Shown here in pieces: positions 1 to 7,465 of a DNA stretch of 16,903 nucleotides. Source of the stretch: Bacteroidota bacterium. Its GTDB lineage: Bacteria > Bacteroidota > Bacteroidia > Bacteroidales > PXBB01. The position numbers and the translations under genes were made by a program. Numbering within the stretch: position 1 is the first letter of the stretch; every line of letters starts with the position of its first letter. The notes beneath the pieces were generated by a model. That model made no database searches. It was not told the DNA's origin and worked only from the letters and a program-made list of their open reading frames with translations. The DNA lies in assembly GCA_022708385.1 (NCBI GenBank), contig JAKIYU010000020.1, positions 1-16,903 of the forward strand. The letters are read 5' to 3'.

Positions 1-1885
1 GGGCATGAACTATAACGACAACTGGGGCAGAAAAATAAAAGTGTCTGCCAGTTATTTTTATAATAAAACAAACAACGCCGACAGCACCGTAACCCAAAGG
101 GATTACTTTACAAGCAATACCCTCAGGTACAATGAAGTAAAAAATGTCGCCACAGTTAATTACAACCACCGCCTTAACGGGAAGTTTGAGTATATAATCG
201 ATTCACTCAACAAAATTACCCTTACACCTCAGTTTACATTTCAGGATAATTCTCGTGAAAGCTTTGAAGATGGCATTAATACTTTGCCTTTTTCAGGGGA
301 AGTAATTAATAGAACATCAAACAAAATAAAGTCGGCCAATAACGGTTTCAATTTTAGCAACGATGCCTTGATTCAGCATAAATTCAGGAAGAAGGGTCGC
401 ACCATTTCCCTGAATATCAATACACAGGCCTCAGACCGCAAAGGTAACGGCAGCTATTATACATCCAGCCTTTACAACGATACCTCCACTACCGACAGCA
501 TTGTTGACAGGCATTATACTACAACCAGCAATTCGCTTTCACTTGGAGGTAACCTGTCGTACACCGAACCTATGGGCGATAAAATGCAGTGGCTCATCTC
601 ATACCGCCCTACTGTTAAAGAATCCTCCTCAGATAAAGAGACAATGGATATTGACTCCGCTGGCTTTTATACTGTATATGATTCGGTACTGTCGAATGTT
701 TACAATAATTCGGTCTTAAGCCACAGAGGAGGCCTTGCTTGGGGGCTAAACCTGTCCGCAATAAACCTCAACATTGGCTCTGATATTGAGTATGCCGTAC
801 TTGATGGAAACCAAACATTCCCATATATACTCGATACACGAAGGGTTTTTCGTAATATATTACCCTCAGCTATGTTTAACTACAAGTATGGCAAGACTCT
901 TAACCTGAATGTTCAGTATCGCTCCTCGAGCCGTATGCCCGAGGTTTCACAACTGCAGAATGTAGCCGATGTTTCCAATCCTCTTTTTGTTAAAACCGGC
1001 AATCCTTTCCTTAGGCAGTCTTTCGAAAACCGCCTGACACTCAGGCTCACCAAAAGAATACCCGAGAAGGAAACGCACTTTATGATTTTCTTGATGGCCA
1101 ATAAAACAGACGACTATATCACTAATGCAACCACTATTCTGAATACCGACACCACAGTTATGGGTGTGAACTTGGGCAAAGGAGCACAGTTGGCAATACC
1201 AATTAATCTTGACAATTATTATAATGCGAGACTTTTTGGTGTTTGCGGGTTCCCTTTAAGAAAGATTAAAAGTAATCTCAACTTGAATGCTGGTTATAAT
1301 TTTACCCAGACCCCAGCTCTTATCAATGGTGTAAATAACCTGGCCGTAAACAATGCTATAAATGCAGGAGCCTATCTTAGCAGCAACATCAGCGAAAAAC
1401 TCGACTTCTCGATTAGTTACAATGGCAGTTGCAACCTTTTGAAAAATAGCATTCAAAGCCAGTCCGATAACACTTATTTTACCCATACCGCTGCTCTGAA
1501 AGCCAATGCCATTGTTCTGAACAATTTTGTTATTAATACCGACATCTCACAGAAATATTACATGGGCCTTTCCGATACCTATAATCAGAGTTTTACATTG
1601 TGGAACGCTTATATAGGATATAAAATTCAGAAAAAACAAAACCTCGAAATCAAAGTGTCGGTATATGATATTCTTAATCAAAATACAAGCATAAGCAGAA
1701 ATATTACCGAACTCTACAGAGAAGATACCCGAACAAATGTGCTGACCAGATATGCCCTGCTGACACTGACTTATACATTCAAAAATTTTAAAAACGGCGC
1801 CACAGGCCCTCAGGAATTTAAACCTCCTAAAGGTTTTTCACCTCCCGGTAGCATGCCGCTTCCGCCCCCGCCACCTTCACAGTAG
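1..1885 (+). CDS. Outer-membrane beta-barrel protein (OMP_b-brl / TonB-receptor-like), 5' end outside window
   Basis: The reading frame is open to the left edge, so the ATG at position 5 is probably internal and the N-terminal signal peptide and plug region lie outside the window. The visible 626 residues are rich in alternating aromatic/hydrophobic strands and asparagine turns. Early strands such as NYNDNWGRKIKVSASYFYNK, and the phrase ITLTPQFTFQ, are typical of the Bacteroidota outer-membrane barrel family related to TonB-dependent receptors. The last barrel-like strand is about LLTLTYTFKNF. A tail of about 30 residues follows, rich in Pro and ending in PPPPPSQ, which extends beyond the usual C-terminal strand. 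The last 59 bases overlap the 3' end of the opposite-strand gene. The substrate is not evident. The family call is fairly sure, the function unknown. Confidence 0.8.
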   Translation, partial: GMNYNDNWGRKIKVSASYFYNKTNNADSTVTQRDYFTSNTLRYNEVKNVATVNYNHRLNGKFEYIIDSLNKITLTPQFTFQDNSRESFEDGINTLPFSGEVINRTSNKIKSANNGFNFSNDALIQHKFRKKGRTISLNINTQASDRKGNGSYYTSSLYNDTSTTDSIVDRHYTTTSNSLSLGGNLSYTEPMGDKMQWLISYRPTVKESSSDKETMDIDSAGFYTVYDSVLSNVYNNSVLSHRGGLAWGLNLSAINLNIGSDIEYAVLDGNQTFPYILDTRRVFRNILPSAMFNYKYGKTLNLNVQYRSSSRMPEVSQLQNVADVSNPLFVKTGNPFLRQSFENRLTLRLTKRIPEKETHFMIFLMANKTDDYITNATTILNTDTTVMGVNLGKGAQLAIPINLDNYYNARLFGVCGFPLRKIKSNLNLNAGYNFTQTPALINGVNNLAVNNAINAGAYLSSNISEKLDFSISYNGSCNLLKNSIQSQSDNTYFTHTAALKANAIVLNNFVINTDISQKYYMGLSDTYNQSFTLWNAYIGYKIQKKQNLEIKVSVYDILNQNTSISRNITELYREDTRTNVLTRYALLTLTYTFKNFKNGATGPQEFKPPKGFSPPGSMPLPPPPPSQ

Positions 1886-3053
1886 CCTTCTTGGGAGTGG
1901 ATTTCTGTTTGAAGAAACTGAGAAACTGTCCGGTCGGGCAAAAATAATGACACCATGGCTTGTTGTAAAATACCGACAGTATAAGGAATAGCACTGCCAG
2001 AATGATGGCTGTTAATGACGCCGACACAAAGATAAATGCAGAAAAAGGCTCTATGTTTGTCAGGTCAAAAGTTACATTAAGTAGCAACAGTAAAACAACT
2101 ATGAGAAATATTATTTCACGTAAATGCTTCATTAGAAACCGCTCCCTGAAGGGTATATTCTGTTTTTTCTTTAAGATTTTTCCTGCAAGCTCCTGTGCAG
2201 CGCCATACGGACATAAATAATCACAATAAAATGAACGGTTTATAAATAAAGGCAATACAACTGCAAGTATAAAAATAACAGAAAGAATTGTTTGTGTAAA
2301 TAGTGGTATCCCAGTTTGTATCCACCCGTACATTAAAAACATCGAGATAAATGTACCGTTAACAAAACCAAGCAATATAACACTGCCCGACAACAGCACC
2401 AAACGAAACCTTTTAAAATACTTTGTAAAATAACAAAGCAGCGAAAATGCAATGACCAGCAATGTCAGCCCGTCAGTTATTTTTTTTTTAATCTGTGTCT
2501 TTTGAATTTTTACTGATGTCTTGTTGTATTCGGCCGCTTTTTGCTTCAGCGCTTTTATAATGCAGTTGGTGGTCATAGATGCTCCCGATACAGCATCAAT
2601 ATTGTCATTGACAATGCTTTCAATAGGCTTATTTTTTAGTTTGTCGAAAAAACCCTCCTTGGTAATAAAATCAAGGTAACCGGGCGATTCGTTGTGCTCT
2701 GTCAGTTTTATCCCAACAAGTGTGTTTTTTGTGTCTATACCCATTACAAAATGCACCGGACCTGCAAAACCTGTCAGGCTGTTGGAATAAGGCTTTGAAG
2801 ATACAATGTAGCCTATTATTTTGCCTTTTTCATCCTTAACAACAATTTGTTTAATGGCATCTTCGGTAATTGTTGAGGCCGCCGGAAATAAATAACGGGC
2901 CTCTTCAAGGGTTATAATTGTAGGCTTGCCCTTATCCTGCATAACAGGCTCTGAAAAGGAGTAGTTAAACAGCTTGCCCTGCCTGAAACCAATAAAAACA
3001 ACTACAATAATAATAGCAAACACAACGGCAGCTTTTCTAAAGAACAGTTTCAT
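1827..3053 (-). CDS. Membrane FMN-binding / CxxxCP iron-sulfur electron-transfer protein (NosR/RdhC/NapH-like)
   Basis: A 408-residue polytopic protein. An N-terminal membrane anchor (about residues 8-23) is followed by an extracytoplasmic FMN-binding domain (about 45-175). This carries DAVSGASMT at 153-161, matching the S-G-A-(S/T)-x-T motif of NqrC/RnfG-type domains in which the last Thr (here T161) binds FMN covalently. Membrane segments then lie near 195-210, 216-240, 252-271, 312-328 and 338-362. Two CxxxCP motifs follow helices: C277-C281 and C368-C372. They resemble the [4Fe-4S] motifs of NosR, NapH and RdhC/PceC. The CxxCxxC ferredoxin module found at the NosR C terminus is absent, and only about 35 residues follow the second motif. 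It probably passes electrons between the quinone pool or cytoplasm and a periplasmic acceptor (inference). No partner reductase is visible. The gene follows the DUF6056-like gene after 36 bases. Its 3' end overlaps the barrel gene by 59 bases. Confidence 0.82.
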   Translation of the reverse strand: MKLFFRKAAVVFAIIIVVVFIGFRQGKLFNYSFSEPVMQDKGKPTIITLEEARYLFPAASTITEDAIKQIVVKDEKGKIIGYIVSSKPYSNSLTGFAGPVHFVMGIDTKNTLVGIKLTEHNESPGYLDFITKEGFFDKLKNKPIESIVNDNIDAVSGASMTTNCIIKALKQKAAEYNKTSVKIQKTQIKKKITDGLTLLVIAFSLLCYFTKYFKRFRLVLLSGSVILLGFVNGTFISMFLMYGWIQTGIPLFTQTILSVIFILAVVLPLFINRSFYCDYLCPYGAAQELAGKILKKKQNIPFRERFLMKHLREIIFLIVVLLLLLNVTFDLTNIEPFSAFIFVSASLTAIILAVLFLILSVFYNKPWCHYFCPTGQFLSFFKQKSTPKKATVKVAGAEAACYREVKNL

Positions 3054-3072
3054 AAGTGTAATGAATTTTCTG

Positions 3073-3080
3073 CAAAAGTA
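3073..3080 (-). promoter_or_regulatory. Possible -7 element (TACTTTTG) before the FMN/iron-sulfur gene
   Basis: The minus strand reads TACTTTTG, an exact match to the Bacteroidota -7 consensus TAnnTTTG, 20 bases before the ATG at 3053. No good -33 TTTG is present at the expected spacing, so this may be a weak internal promoter or chance. Confidence 0.28.
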
Positions 3081-3089
3081 TTCAAATTT

Positions 3090-4541
3090 TTATATATCAG
3101 GGCTTGTTTTGATACAGCCGGTATTAAAATACAGTGCAGTACCCCAGTTAATCCAGTGGCTGCTATCGGCTTTGATATCTGTGAAATAGATACTCTGAGG
3201 CTTCTCTGATAGGGGCGGGACAACAATACAGTCTTCACTTGACACTGTGTTCTTTATGATGCTGTACCTGCTCACCAATTCCTTGTCGTATGCAGCAGCC
3301 TTATGAACCAAATCTGAAACAGCCTGTGCAACATTGCCTGTGTAATACATGGGTTCGCCCGCCTTGCGGCTGAAGCTGCCACATAAAAAAACGATATATA
3401 ACGTAATGAGAACCACATTGATTTTTTTTAGGATAACAACAGGCAGTTTAAAAACCTCTCCTTTGTGGTTGAGCGTGACCATTAAGGCAAACGCCCCGGC
3501 AAGTAAAAGTAAAATAATATATCCATGAACTCTTAATGGGGGTTCAATTCCCATGTTATATGCCGATATGAAATAAAAAACTGCCACAAGACCCACTGTT
3601 ATAAAAATTATGGTGGGCTTTAAAATACGCCTGAATTTTTTGTAAATACCGGAATTAAAATTCAAATGGGGAGCATTAAAAAGTATAAGAGTCAACAGCA
3701 TTAGCACAGGTGGGTTTTTAAAAGTGTAAACAGCTATCTTAAGGGTATTTCTTAGCATACTCGACAGTGCATAGTTAAGGTTGTAGTGATTCTCAAACTG
3801 TTCCAAACGTCCTTTATTTCCAGGGGCTAATGCTATAACAACAAACAAAACTGCAGCAAACACAAACAAAGAAAGAGCAAAATAATCAGGCCTCTTGTTT
3901 GCTGCAAAACGTGTTAAAAATATTGATAAAACGAGAACCAGCACCTGAAAGGCCAGGAGTTCATTAAAACCCGATGTTGCGCACAAAAACAATACAATAA
4001 AGAAACGCAAAGCACCCTTGTTTTTAAAGCCATGGTAATACATCAGCAATAAACCGGATAGAAAAAAAAACAGGGAAATCCCCAGGGTATAAGTGACAGA
4101 CCCCGACATCCAGTACATCGTTTCAGGCAGCGAGGGGACCAGATTAAAATAGGTAATTACAACTAAAAGGCAGACGATATGCATCGTTTTTTTTCGCATT
4201 CCCATATTCAATGCACCTACGAAAAAATATATAGCCTTATATAACAGCAACAGTATAAAAACCGGGATGAGCCTATATCCTGCCAATGATTTGAAAACCA
4301 AAGGGTTGCAGGTTAGGAGTAGGGTGCTGAAATACCTTCCATTCCAACTCTGGTAGTTCCAAAGTTGGTAGCTCCAGTAACCATGCGAACCCTCGGGAAG
4401 CTTGTACCACGAAGAATAGATATAATCATCTGCCGACGGGTGTATGTACAAGGATAAGAGAAGGAAGGGCAGTGTTAATAAAACCAAAATTAATATCAGA
4501 ATATTTTCCGAAAATAGCGCTTTAAATGATGTTTTTTTCAT
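3090..4541 (-). CDS. Polytopic membrane protein, DUF6056 / GT-C glycosyltransferase-like
   Basis: The call uses the ATG at 4541 (483 residues, MKKTSF...). An in-frame ATG at 4622 would add 27 residues but lies 74 bases inside the upstream gene and adds a non-hydrophobic, unlikely leader. A first membrane helix (about 14-32) is followed by an extracytoplasmic acidic motif SADDY (36-40) and then WNGRYFS (66-72). This Asp-Asp plus W-N-G-R-Y arrangement recalls DUF6056 proteins and, more loosely, GT-C glycosyltransferases that use lipid-linked sugars. About ten further hydrophobic helices follow. The C-terminal 100 residues are more polar and may be an extracytoplasmic domain. It begins 7 bases after the nucleotidyltransferase gene, so the two are probably co-transcribed. 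That pairing supports a role in glycan synthesis, but this is inference. The family assignment is from motif memory and is moderate. Confidence 0.62.
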   Translation of the reverse strand: MKKTSFKALFSENILILILVLLTLPFLLLSLYIHPSADDYIYSSWYKLPEGSHGYWSYQLWNYQSWNGRYFSTLLLTCNPLVFKSLAGYRLIPVFILLLLYKAIYFFVGALNMGMRKKTMHIVCLLVVITYFNLVPSLPETMYWMSGSVTYTLGISLFFFLSGLLLMYYHGFKNKGALRFFIVLFLCATSGFNELLAFQVLVLVLSIFLTRFAANKRPDYFALSLFVFAAVLFVVIALAPGNKGRLEQFENHYNLNYALSSMLRNTLKIAVYTFKNPPVLMLLTLILFNAPHLNFNSGIYKKFRRILKPTIIFITVGLVAVFYFISAYNMGIEPPLRVHGYIILLLLAGAFALMVTLNHKGEVFKLPVVILKKINVVLITLYIVFLCGSFSRKAGEPMYYTGNVAQAVSDLVHKAAAYDKELVSRYSIIKNTVSSEDCIVVPPLSEKPQSIYFTDIKADSSHWINWGTALYFNTGCIKTSPDI

Positions 4542-4548
4542 GTTAATA

Positions 4549-5271
4549 CTATAACCTGAAATAAGCCTCTGCTGCCCGGAGTGATTCAATCTTGCCAATG
4601 TCGAACCACTGCGTGTCATCATGCCGGTAGGCCTTTATAATGTGATCGTTGCAAAGCCGGGTGTAAACCTTTGTCATTGAAAAAACGCCTGTTTCCTCAA
4701 TGTGTTCGAAAATACGTGAATTTACAACATGAATACCGCTGAATGCCAAAGGTGTCAGTGTGCCTTTGTGGTTTTCTGCTTTTATAATTTCGTTTGTTAT
4801 GGTATTTTGCCAGCCCTTAAGCCGTAGGGTGTCATCAAATAAAAAATAACGGTTGGTTTTTCTTGCCATAACAGCCAGTGTAGCCAGCGCCCCGCTCTTT
4901 TTATGGAAATCCCACATCGCATTAAGGTCAATGTCGGATAATACATCCACATTGTGAATAATAAAGTCTTCGTCTTTGCCGAAAAAATGAGAAGCGTAAA
5001 CCAATCCGCCTCCAGTCTCCAGCAACATGTCTTTCTCGTGCGATATTGTTATATTTATCCCGAAATTGTTGTTGTATTTAATAAAATTTTTAATCTGATG
5101 AGCCAGATAATGTACATTAATAATAATGTCGGTTGCGCCTGCACTTTTAAGCTTATTGACAGCATGCTCCAGCAGCGTTTTATTACCTGCTTTTACAAGA
5201 GCTTTGGGTATATTGTCGGTTAATGGTTTCAACCTAACGCCCTGGCCCGCTGCAAATATCATGGCTTTCAT
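4549..5271 (-). CDS. Sugar-1-phosphate nucleotidyltransferase, MurU-like
   Basis: A 240-residue nucleotidyltransferase of the GT-A-like NTP_transferase family. It has the N-terminal nucleotide-binding signature AAGQGVRLKPLT (7-18) followed by PKALV (22-26). The LLETGGGL segment (83-90) and the metal/substrate region HNVDVLSD (106-113) follow, and the C-terminal QWFDIGKIESL (221-231) resembles the WxDIGTPExL end of MurU. Such enzymes join a sugar-1-phosphate to UTP or another NTP to make an NDP-sugar; MurU itself acts on MurNAc-1-phosphate in peptidoglycan recycling. The usual MurU companion, the kinase AmgK, is not beside it. Its neighbours are an exonuclease gene 10 bases upstream and a membrane protein 7 bases downstream. 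The true sugar could therefore differ. Family sure, substrate uncertain. Confidence 0.82.
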   Translation of the reverse strand: MKAMIFAAGQGVRLKPLTDNIPKALVKAGNKTLLEHAVNKLKSAGATDIIINVHYLAHQIKNFIKYNNNFGINITISHEKDMLLETGGGLVYASHFFGKDEDFIIHNVDVLSDIDLNAMWDFHKKSGALATLAVMARKTNRYFLFDDTLRLKGWQNTITNEIIKAENHKGTLTPLAFSGIHVVNSRIFEHIEETGVFSMTKVYTRLCNDHIIKAYRHDDTQWFDIGKIESLRAAEAYFRL

Positions 5272-5281
5272 ACCCGATTGT

Positions 5282-6022
5282 TTATTTCGTAAACAATATA
5301 TTTTCTTCCTCTATCAACGATTCACCCTGATACTTTAGAAAAAGTTGAATGATGGCCACCACATCTTTCTGGCAATAAGTCACAATGCGGTCGAGGTTTT
5401 TGTCTTCCCAGTAAACCTTAGCCACTTCGCTGCCATCAATATCATCTTTGGGTGTGGGTATATCAAATACGGCAGTAAGTAAATTTAATGAGGTGTAGTT
5501 TTTATAATCGCCAAACTTCCACAACTCCATGGTGTCGAGGTGATTCACTTCCCATGGTTTTTTGCCGGCTGTATTTAAAATATCTGGTATTTTTATGCCA
5601 TTAATAAGCATACGACGGGAAATATACGGAAAATCAAATTCTTTACCATTATGAGCACAAAGAACCTTATCAGTTATCTTTCCATTTAGAGTATTATATC
5701 GGCTCAGCATTTGTGCAAAACCACTTAGCAAAATCTTTTCGTCAGGGTCAGCAAACGATTTGCCTTTAATATATTTTATTCCATTTTCTTCGCTCACATA
5801 AGCTACCGAAATACATATTATTCGCCCAAATTCAGCATATATCCCTGCCCTCTCATACATCTTTTCGGGAGTTATTATGTCGGATTTGTTCATGTTAAGT
5901 TGTTCTGCCTTTTTATCCCACAGCTTTTTAAACCTATCGGGCATCTTTTCGTATTCAGAAAAAAGTGGAACTGTCTCTATATCAAGAAATATTATCTGTT
6001 CTATGTCCTTTTGTATAAGCAT
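5282..6022 (-). CDS. DEDDy 3'-5' exonuclease (predicted PolB-like exonuclease domain)
   Basis: A 246-residue stand-alone RNase H-like exonuclease of the type annotated in Bacteroidota as predicted 3'-5' exonuclease related to the PolB proofreading domain. Exo I is FLDIET with D14 and E16. Exo II is CAHNGKEFDFPYISRR with D130. Exo III is YCQKD with Y216 and D220, the Yx3D form that defines DEDDy nucleases. These four acidic residues would bind two metal ions for stepwise 3'-end removal. Whether the substrate is DNA or RNA cannot be read from sequence. The ATG at 6022 leaves a 97-base AT-rich gap after the deoxynucleoside kinase gene, so it may start its own transcript together with the nucleotidyltransferase 10 bases downstream. 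Confidence 0.88.
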   Translation of the reverse strand: MLIQKDIEQIIFLDIETVPLFSEYEKMPDRFKKLWDKKAEQLNMNKSDIITPEKMYERAGIYAEFGRIICISVAYVSEENGIKYIKGKSFADPDEKILLSGFAQMLSRYNTLNGKITDKVLCAHNGKEFDFPYISRRMLINGIKIPDILNTAGKKPWEVNHLDTMELWKFGDYKNYTSLNLLTAVFDIPTPKDDIDGSEVAKVYWEDKNLDRIVTYCQKDVVAIIQLFLKYQGESLIEEENILFTK

Positions 6023-6119
6023 AATTTGAGTTTTTAAAAGTTTGGTTTAAATATTTTTTTATTCCTTATTCTATTATCTTTATGTATAATTCACTACGAA
6101 AATCCAATCAGTTATTATT

Positions 6120-6758
6120 TTACAATTTAATACGGTTAATACCTGTCTTATAATCGTTATCAAAAATACAACTGACTATTTTCTTGTAATCCTCGTAGGA
6201 ATTAACAAAATCAATAGTATTTGTATCAATTATTAATATTTTTAATTGGTGTTGATTATTTTTAATAAAATCAAAATAGCCGTTTTGGATGCTTTGCAAA
6301 TATTCTTTCTGAATGTTTTTCTCATAATTGCGCCCCCTATTCAAAATGTTTTTTATGAGTTTGTCTACATCCAGATAAAGATAAACAAACAAATCGGGCT
6401 TTGGAAGCGACTCATTGATAATGGTAAATAATTTGGAAAAGAGGTTGAATTCGTCTTTTTGAAGTGTAGTTTTGGCAAAAATGAGCGTTTTATTGAAAAA
6501 ATAATCCGCCACCGTAAAATCCTTAAACAGATCCTGCTTCGACAGGTCTTCTTTGAGTTGCCTGTAGCGTTCGGCCAGAAAAGATAATTCGAGAGGAAAT
6601 GCATACTTGTCGGGGTCGTTATAAAATTTAGGCAGGAAAGGATTATCGGCAAATTGTTCGAGAATAAGTTTGCTGTTAAACTGCTCCGAAATGCGTGTAG
6701 CAAGGCTCGTCTTACCTGAACCTATATTGCCTTCTATTACAAGATAGTTGTATTTCAT
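6120..6758 (-). CDS. Deoxynucleoside kinase (deoxyadenosine/deoxycytidine kinase type)
   Basis: A 212-residue P-loop kinase that would phosphorylate deoxynucleosides with ATP in nucleotide salvage. The Walker A is GNIGSGKT (10-17). The substrate-side Glu lies in LEQF (33-36). ADYFFNK (84-90) occupies the place of the DRS/ERS segment. The Arg-rich lid is NRGRNYEKNI (140-149), all as in the dNK family. Length is normal for bacterial members. It starts 14 bases after folK on the same strand, a gene pair I recognise as common in Bacteroidota, so translation from one mRNA is likely. Which deoxynucleoside it prefers is not decidable here. Codon use is distinctly AT-rich toward its C terminus. Confidence 0.9.
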   Translation of the reverse strand: MKYNYLVIEGNIGSGKTSLATRISEQFNSKLILEQFADNPFLPKFYNDPDKYAFPLELSFLAERYRQLKEDLSKQDLFKDFTVADYFFNKTLIFAKTTLQKDEFNLFSKLFTIINESLPKPDLFVYLYLDVDKLIKNILNRGRNYEKNIQKEYLQSIQNGYFDFIKNNQHQLKILIIDTNTIDFVNSYEDYKKIVSCIFDNDYKTGINRIKL

Positions 6759-6772
6759 CCGGATAGGTTTTT

Positions 6773-7258
6773 CTATGAATATTGTGTTACTTCTGAGGGG
6801 TCAGTGCAGTTTTCAAGTATTTCCGAAATGGTAAGCTGTGTTACTGGATGTTTCAGGTTGGGTGCAATTTCCTGAAGGGGTATCAATGTAAACCTCCTGT
6901 ATGCCAGCAGTGGATGGGGTACTTTAAGGTGGTTTTCTTCCACAATGGTATCGTCGTAAAATAATATGTCAATATCTATGAGCCTTTCTTCGTAAGTGTC
7001 GCGTGTTTTAACCCGCCCCATTCTTTTTTCAATAGCCTGCGTGTTTTTTAGCAATGCTTCCGGACTAAGTGCTGTTTCGGCACATACCACCTGATTAAGA
7101 AATTCATGTGAAGAATCAAAACCCCATGGCGCTGATTTATATACAGAAGATACTTTTAATAATAACCCGATATGTTTGGAAATTTCTTCCACAGCTTGTT
7201 TCAGGTTTAATGTACAGTCTCCCAGATTGCTCCCAAGTAAAAAATAAACTGTGTGCAT
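6773..7258 (-). CDS. folK: 2-amino-4-hydroxy-6-hydroxymethyldihydropteridine pyrophosphokinase (HPPK)
   Basis: This 161-residue cytoplasmic enzyme transfers pyrophosphate from ATP to 6-hydroxymethyl-7,8-dihydropterin, the step before dihydropteroate synthase in folate synthesis. It has LLGSNLGD (7-14), SSVYKSAPWGF (37-47) and the HPPK signature ERLIDIDILFYDD (91-103). In this signature R92, D95 and D97 fall at the same numbers as the ATP/Mg ligands of the E. coli enzyme. VPHPLLAYRRFTLIPL (113-128) completes the active site. Length is typical. It is the first gene of the minus-strand block and is divergent from the T9SS cargo gene. The deoxynucleoside kinase follows after 14 bases. Confidence 0.96.
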   Translation of the reverse strand: MHTVYFLLGSNLGDCTLNLKQAVEEISKHIGLLLKVSSVYKSAPWGFDSSHEFLNQVVCAETALSPEALLKNTQAIEKRMGRVKTRDTYEERLIDIDILFYDDTIVEENHLKVPHPLLAYRRFTLIPLQEIAPNLKHPVTQLTISEILENCTDPSEVTQYS

Positions 7259-7278
7259 GAAAGTGTTTTATGTGTATC

Positions 7279-7286
7279 AAAAATAC
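7279..7286 (-). promoter_or_regulatory. Possible -7 element (TATTTTTG) for folK
   Basis: Read on the minus strand this is TATTTTTG, an exact TAnnTTTG match, 20 bases before the folK ATG. That would give a very short leader. A matching -33 TTTG at 19-21 bases is missing, so support is partial. Confidence 0.3.
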
Positions 7287-7311
7287 AAAGATTTATTTTA
7301 CTTTATTTTTT

Positions 7312-7330
7312 TTTGTAACTTTTTTACAAA
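7312..7330. promoter_or_regulatory. 19-bp perfect dyad TTTGTAA-N5-TTACAAA, possible operator
   Basis: Two perfectly complementary 7-base half-sites (7312-7318 and 7324-7330) flank CTTTT. The dyad sits 26-44 bases upstream of the candidate folK -7 element, a reasonable place for a dimeric regulator of the CRP/FNR kind. It is AT-rich, and one copy alone cannot rule out chance. Confidence 0.3.
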
Positions 7331-7377
7331 CCCATGCGTCATATTCTCGAATTGCAGTTAATCATATTTTCATTGGG

Positions 7378-7413
7378 GCGGTTGTCGCGTAATGGCGGCA
7401 GCCGCTTTTTTTT
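7378..7413 (+). terminator. Strong intrinsic terminator in the divergent spacer
   Basis: The left arm 7378-7388 (GCGGTTGTCGC) pairs over 11 positions (two of them G-U) with the right arm 7395-7405 (GCGGCAGCCGC). The loop is 6 bases (GTAATG), and eight T follow at 7406-7413. It is oriented to stop plus-strand transcription. No gene is annotated upstream on this strand in the spacer, since folK runs away on the other strand. Its T tract runs directly into the -33 element of the next promoter. Confidence 0.75.
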
Positions 7414-7441
7414 GTTTTGTTAAAAAAAAATTGTATGTTTG
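7411..7441 (+). promoter_or_regulatory. Bacteroidota housekeeping promoter for the T9SS cargo gene
   Basis: The -33 element TTTG (7411-7414), a 19-base spacer and the -7 element TATGTTTG (7434-7441) match the Bacteroidota sigma-ABfr consensus TTTG-N19-21-TAnnTTTG exactly. Transcription would start near 7448, leaving a leader of about 18 bases before the ATG at 7466. Confidence 0.68.
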
Positions 7442-7465
7442 TAAAATCATTTAAAAAAATCAAGT

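Noticed and set aside
4542..4622. In-frame N-terminal extension of the DUF6056-like protein starting at 4622
   Set aside because: It lies inside the end of the nucleotidyltransferase gene, is not hydrophobic, and the ATG at 4541 gives a normal membrane-protein start.
7334..7423. A 29-codon plus-strand open frame in the divergent spacer
   Set aside because: It runs straight through the terminator hairpin and T tract and has no recognisable similarity or start signal.
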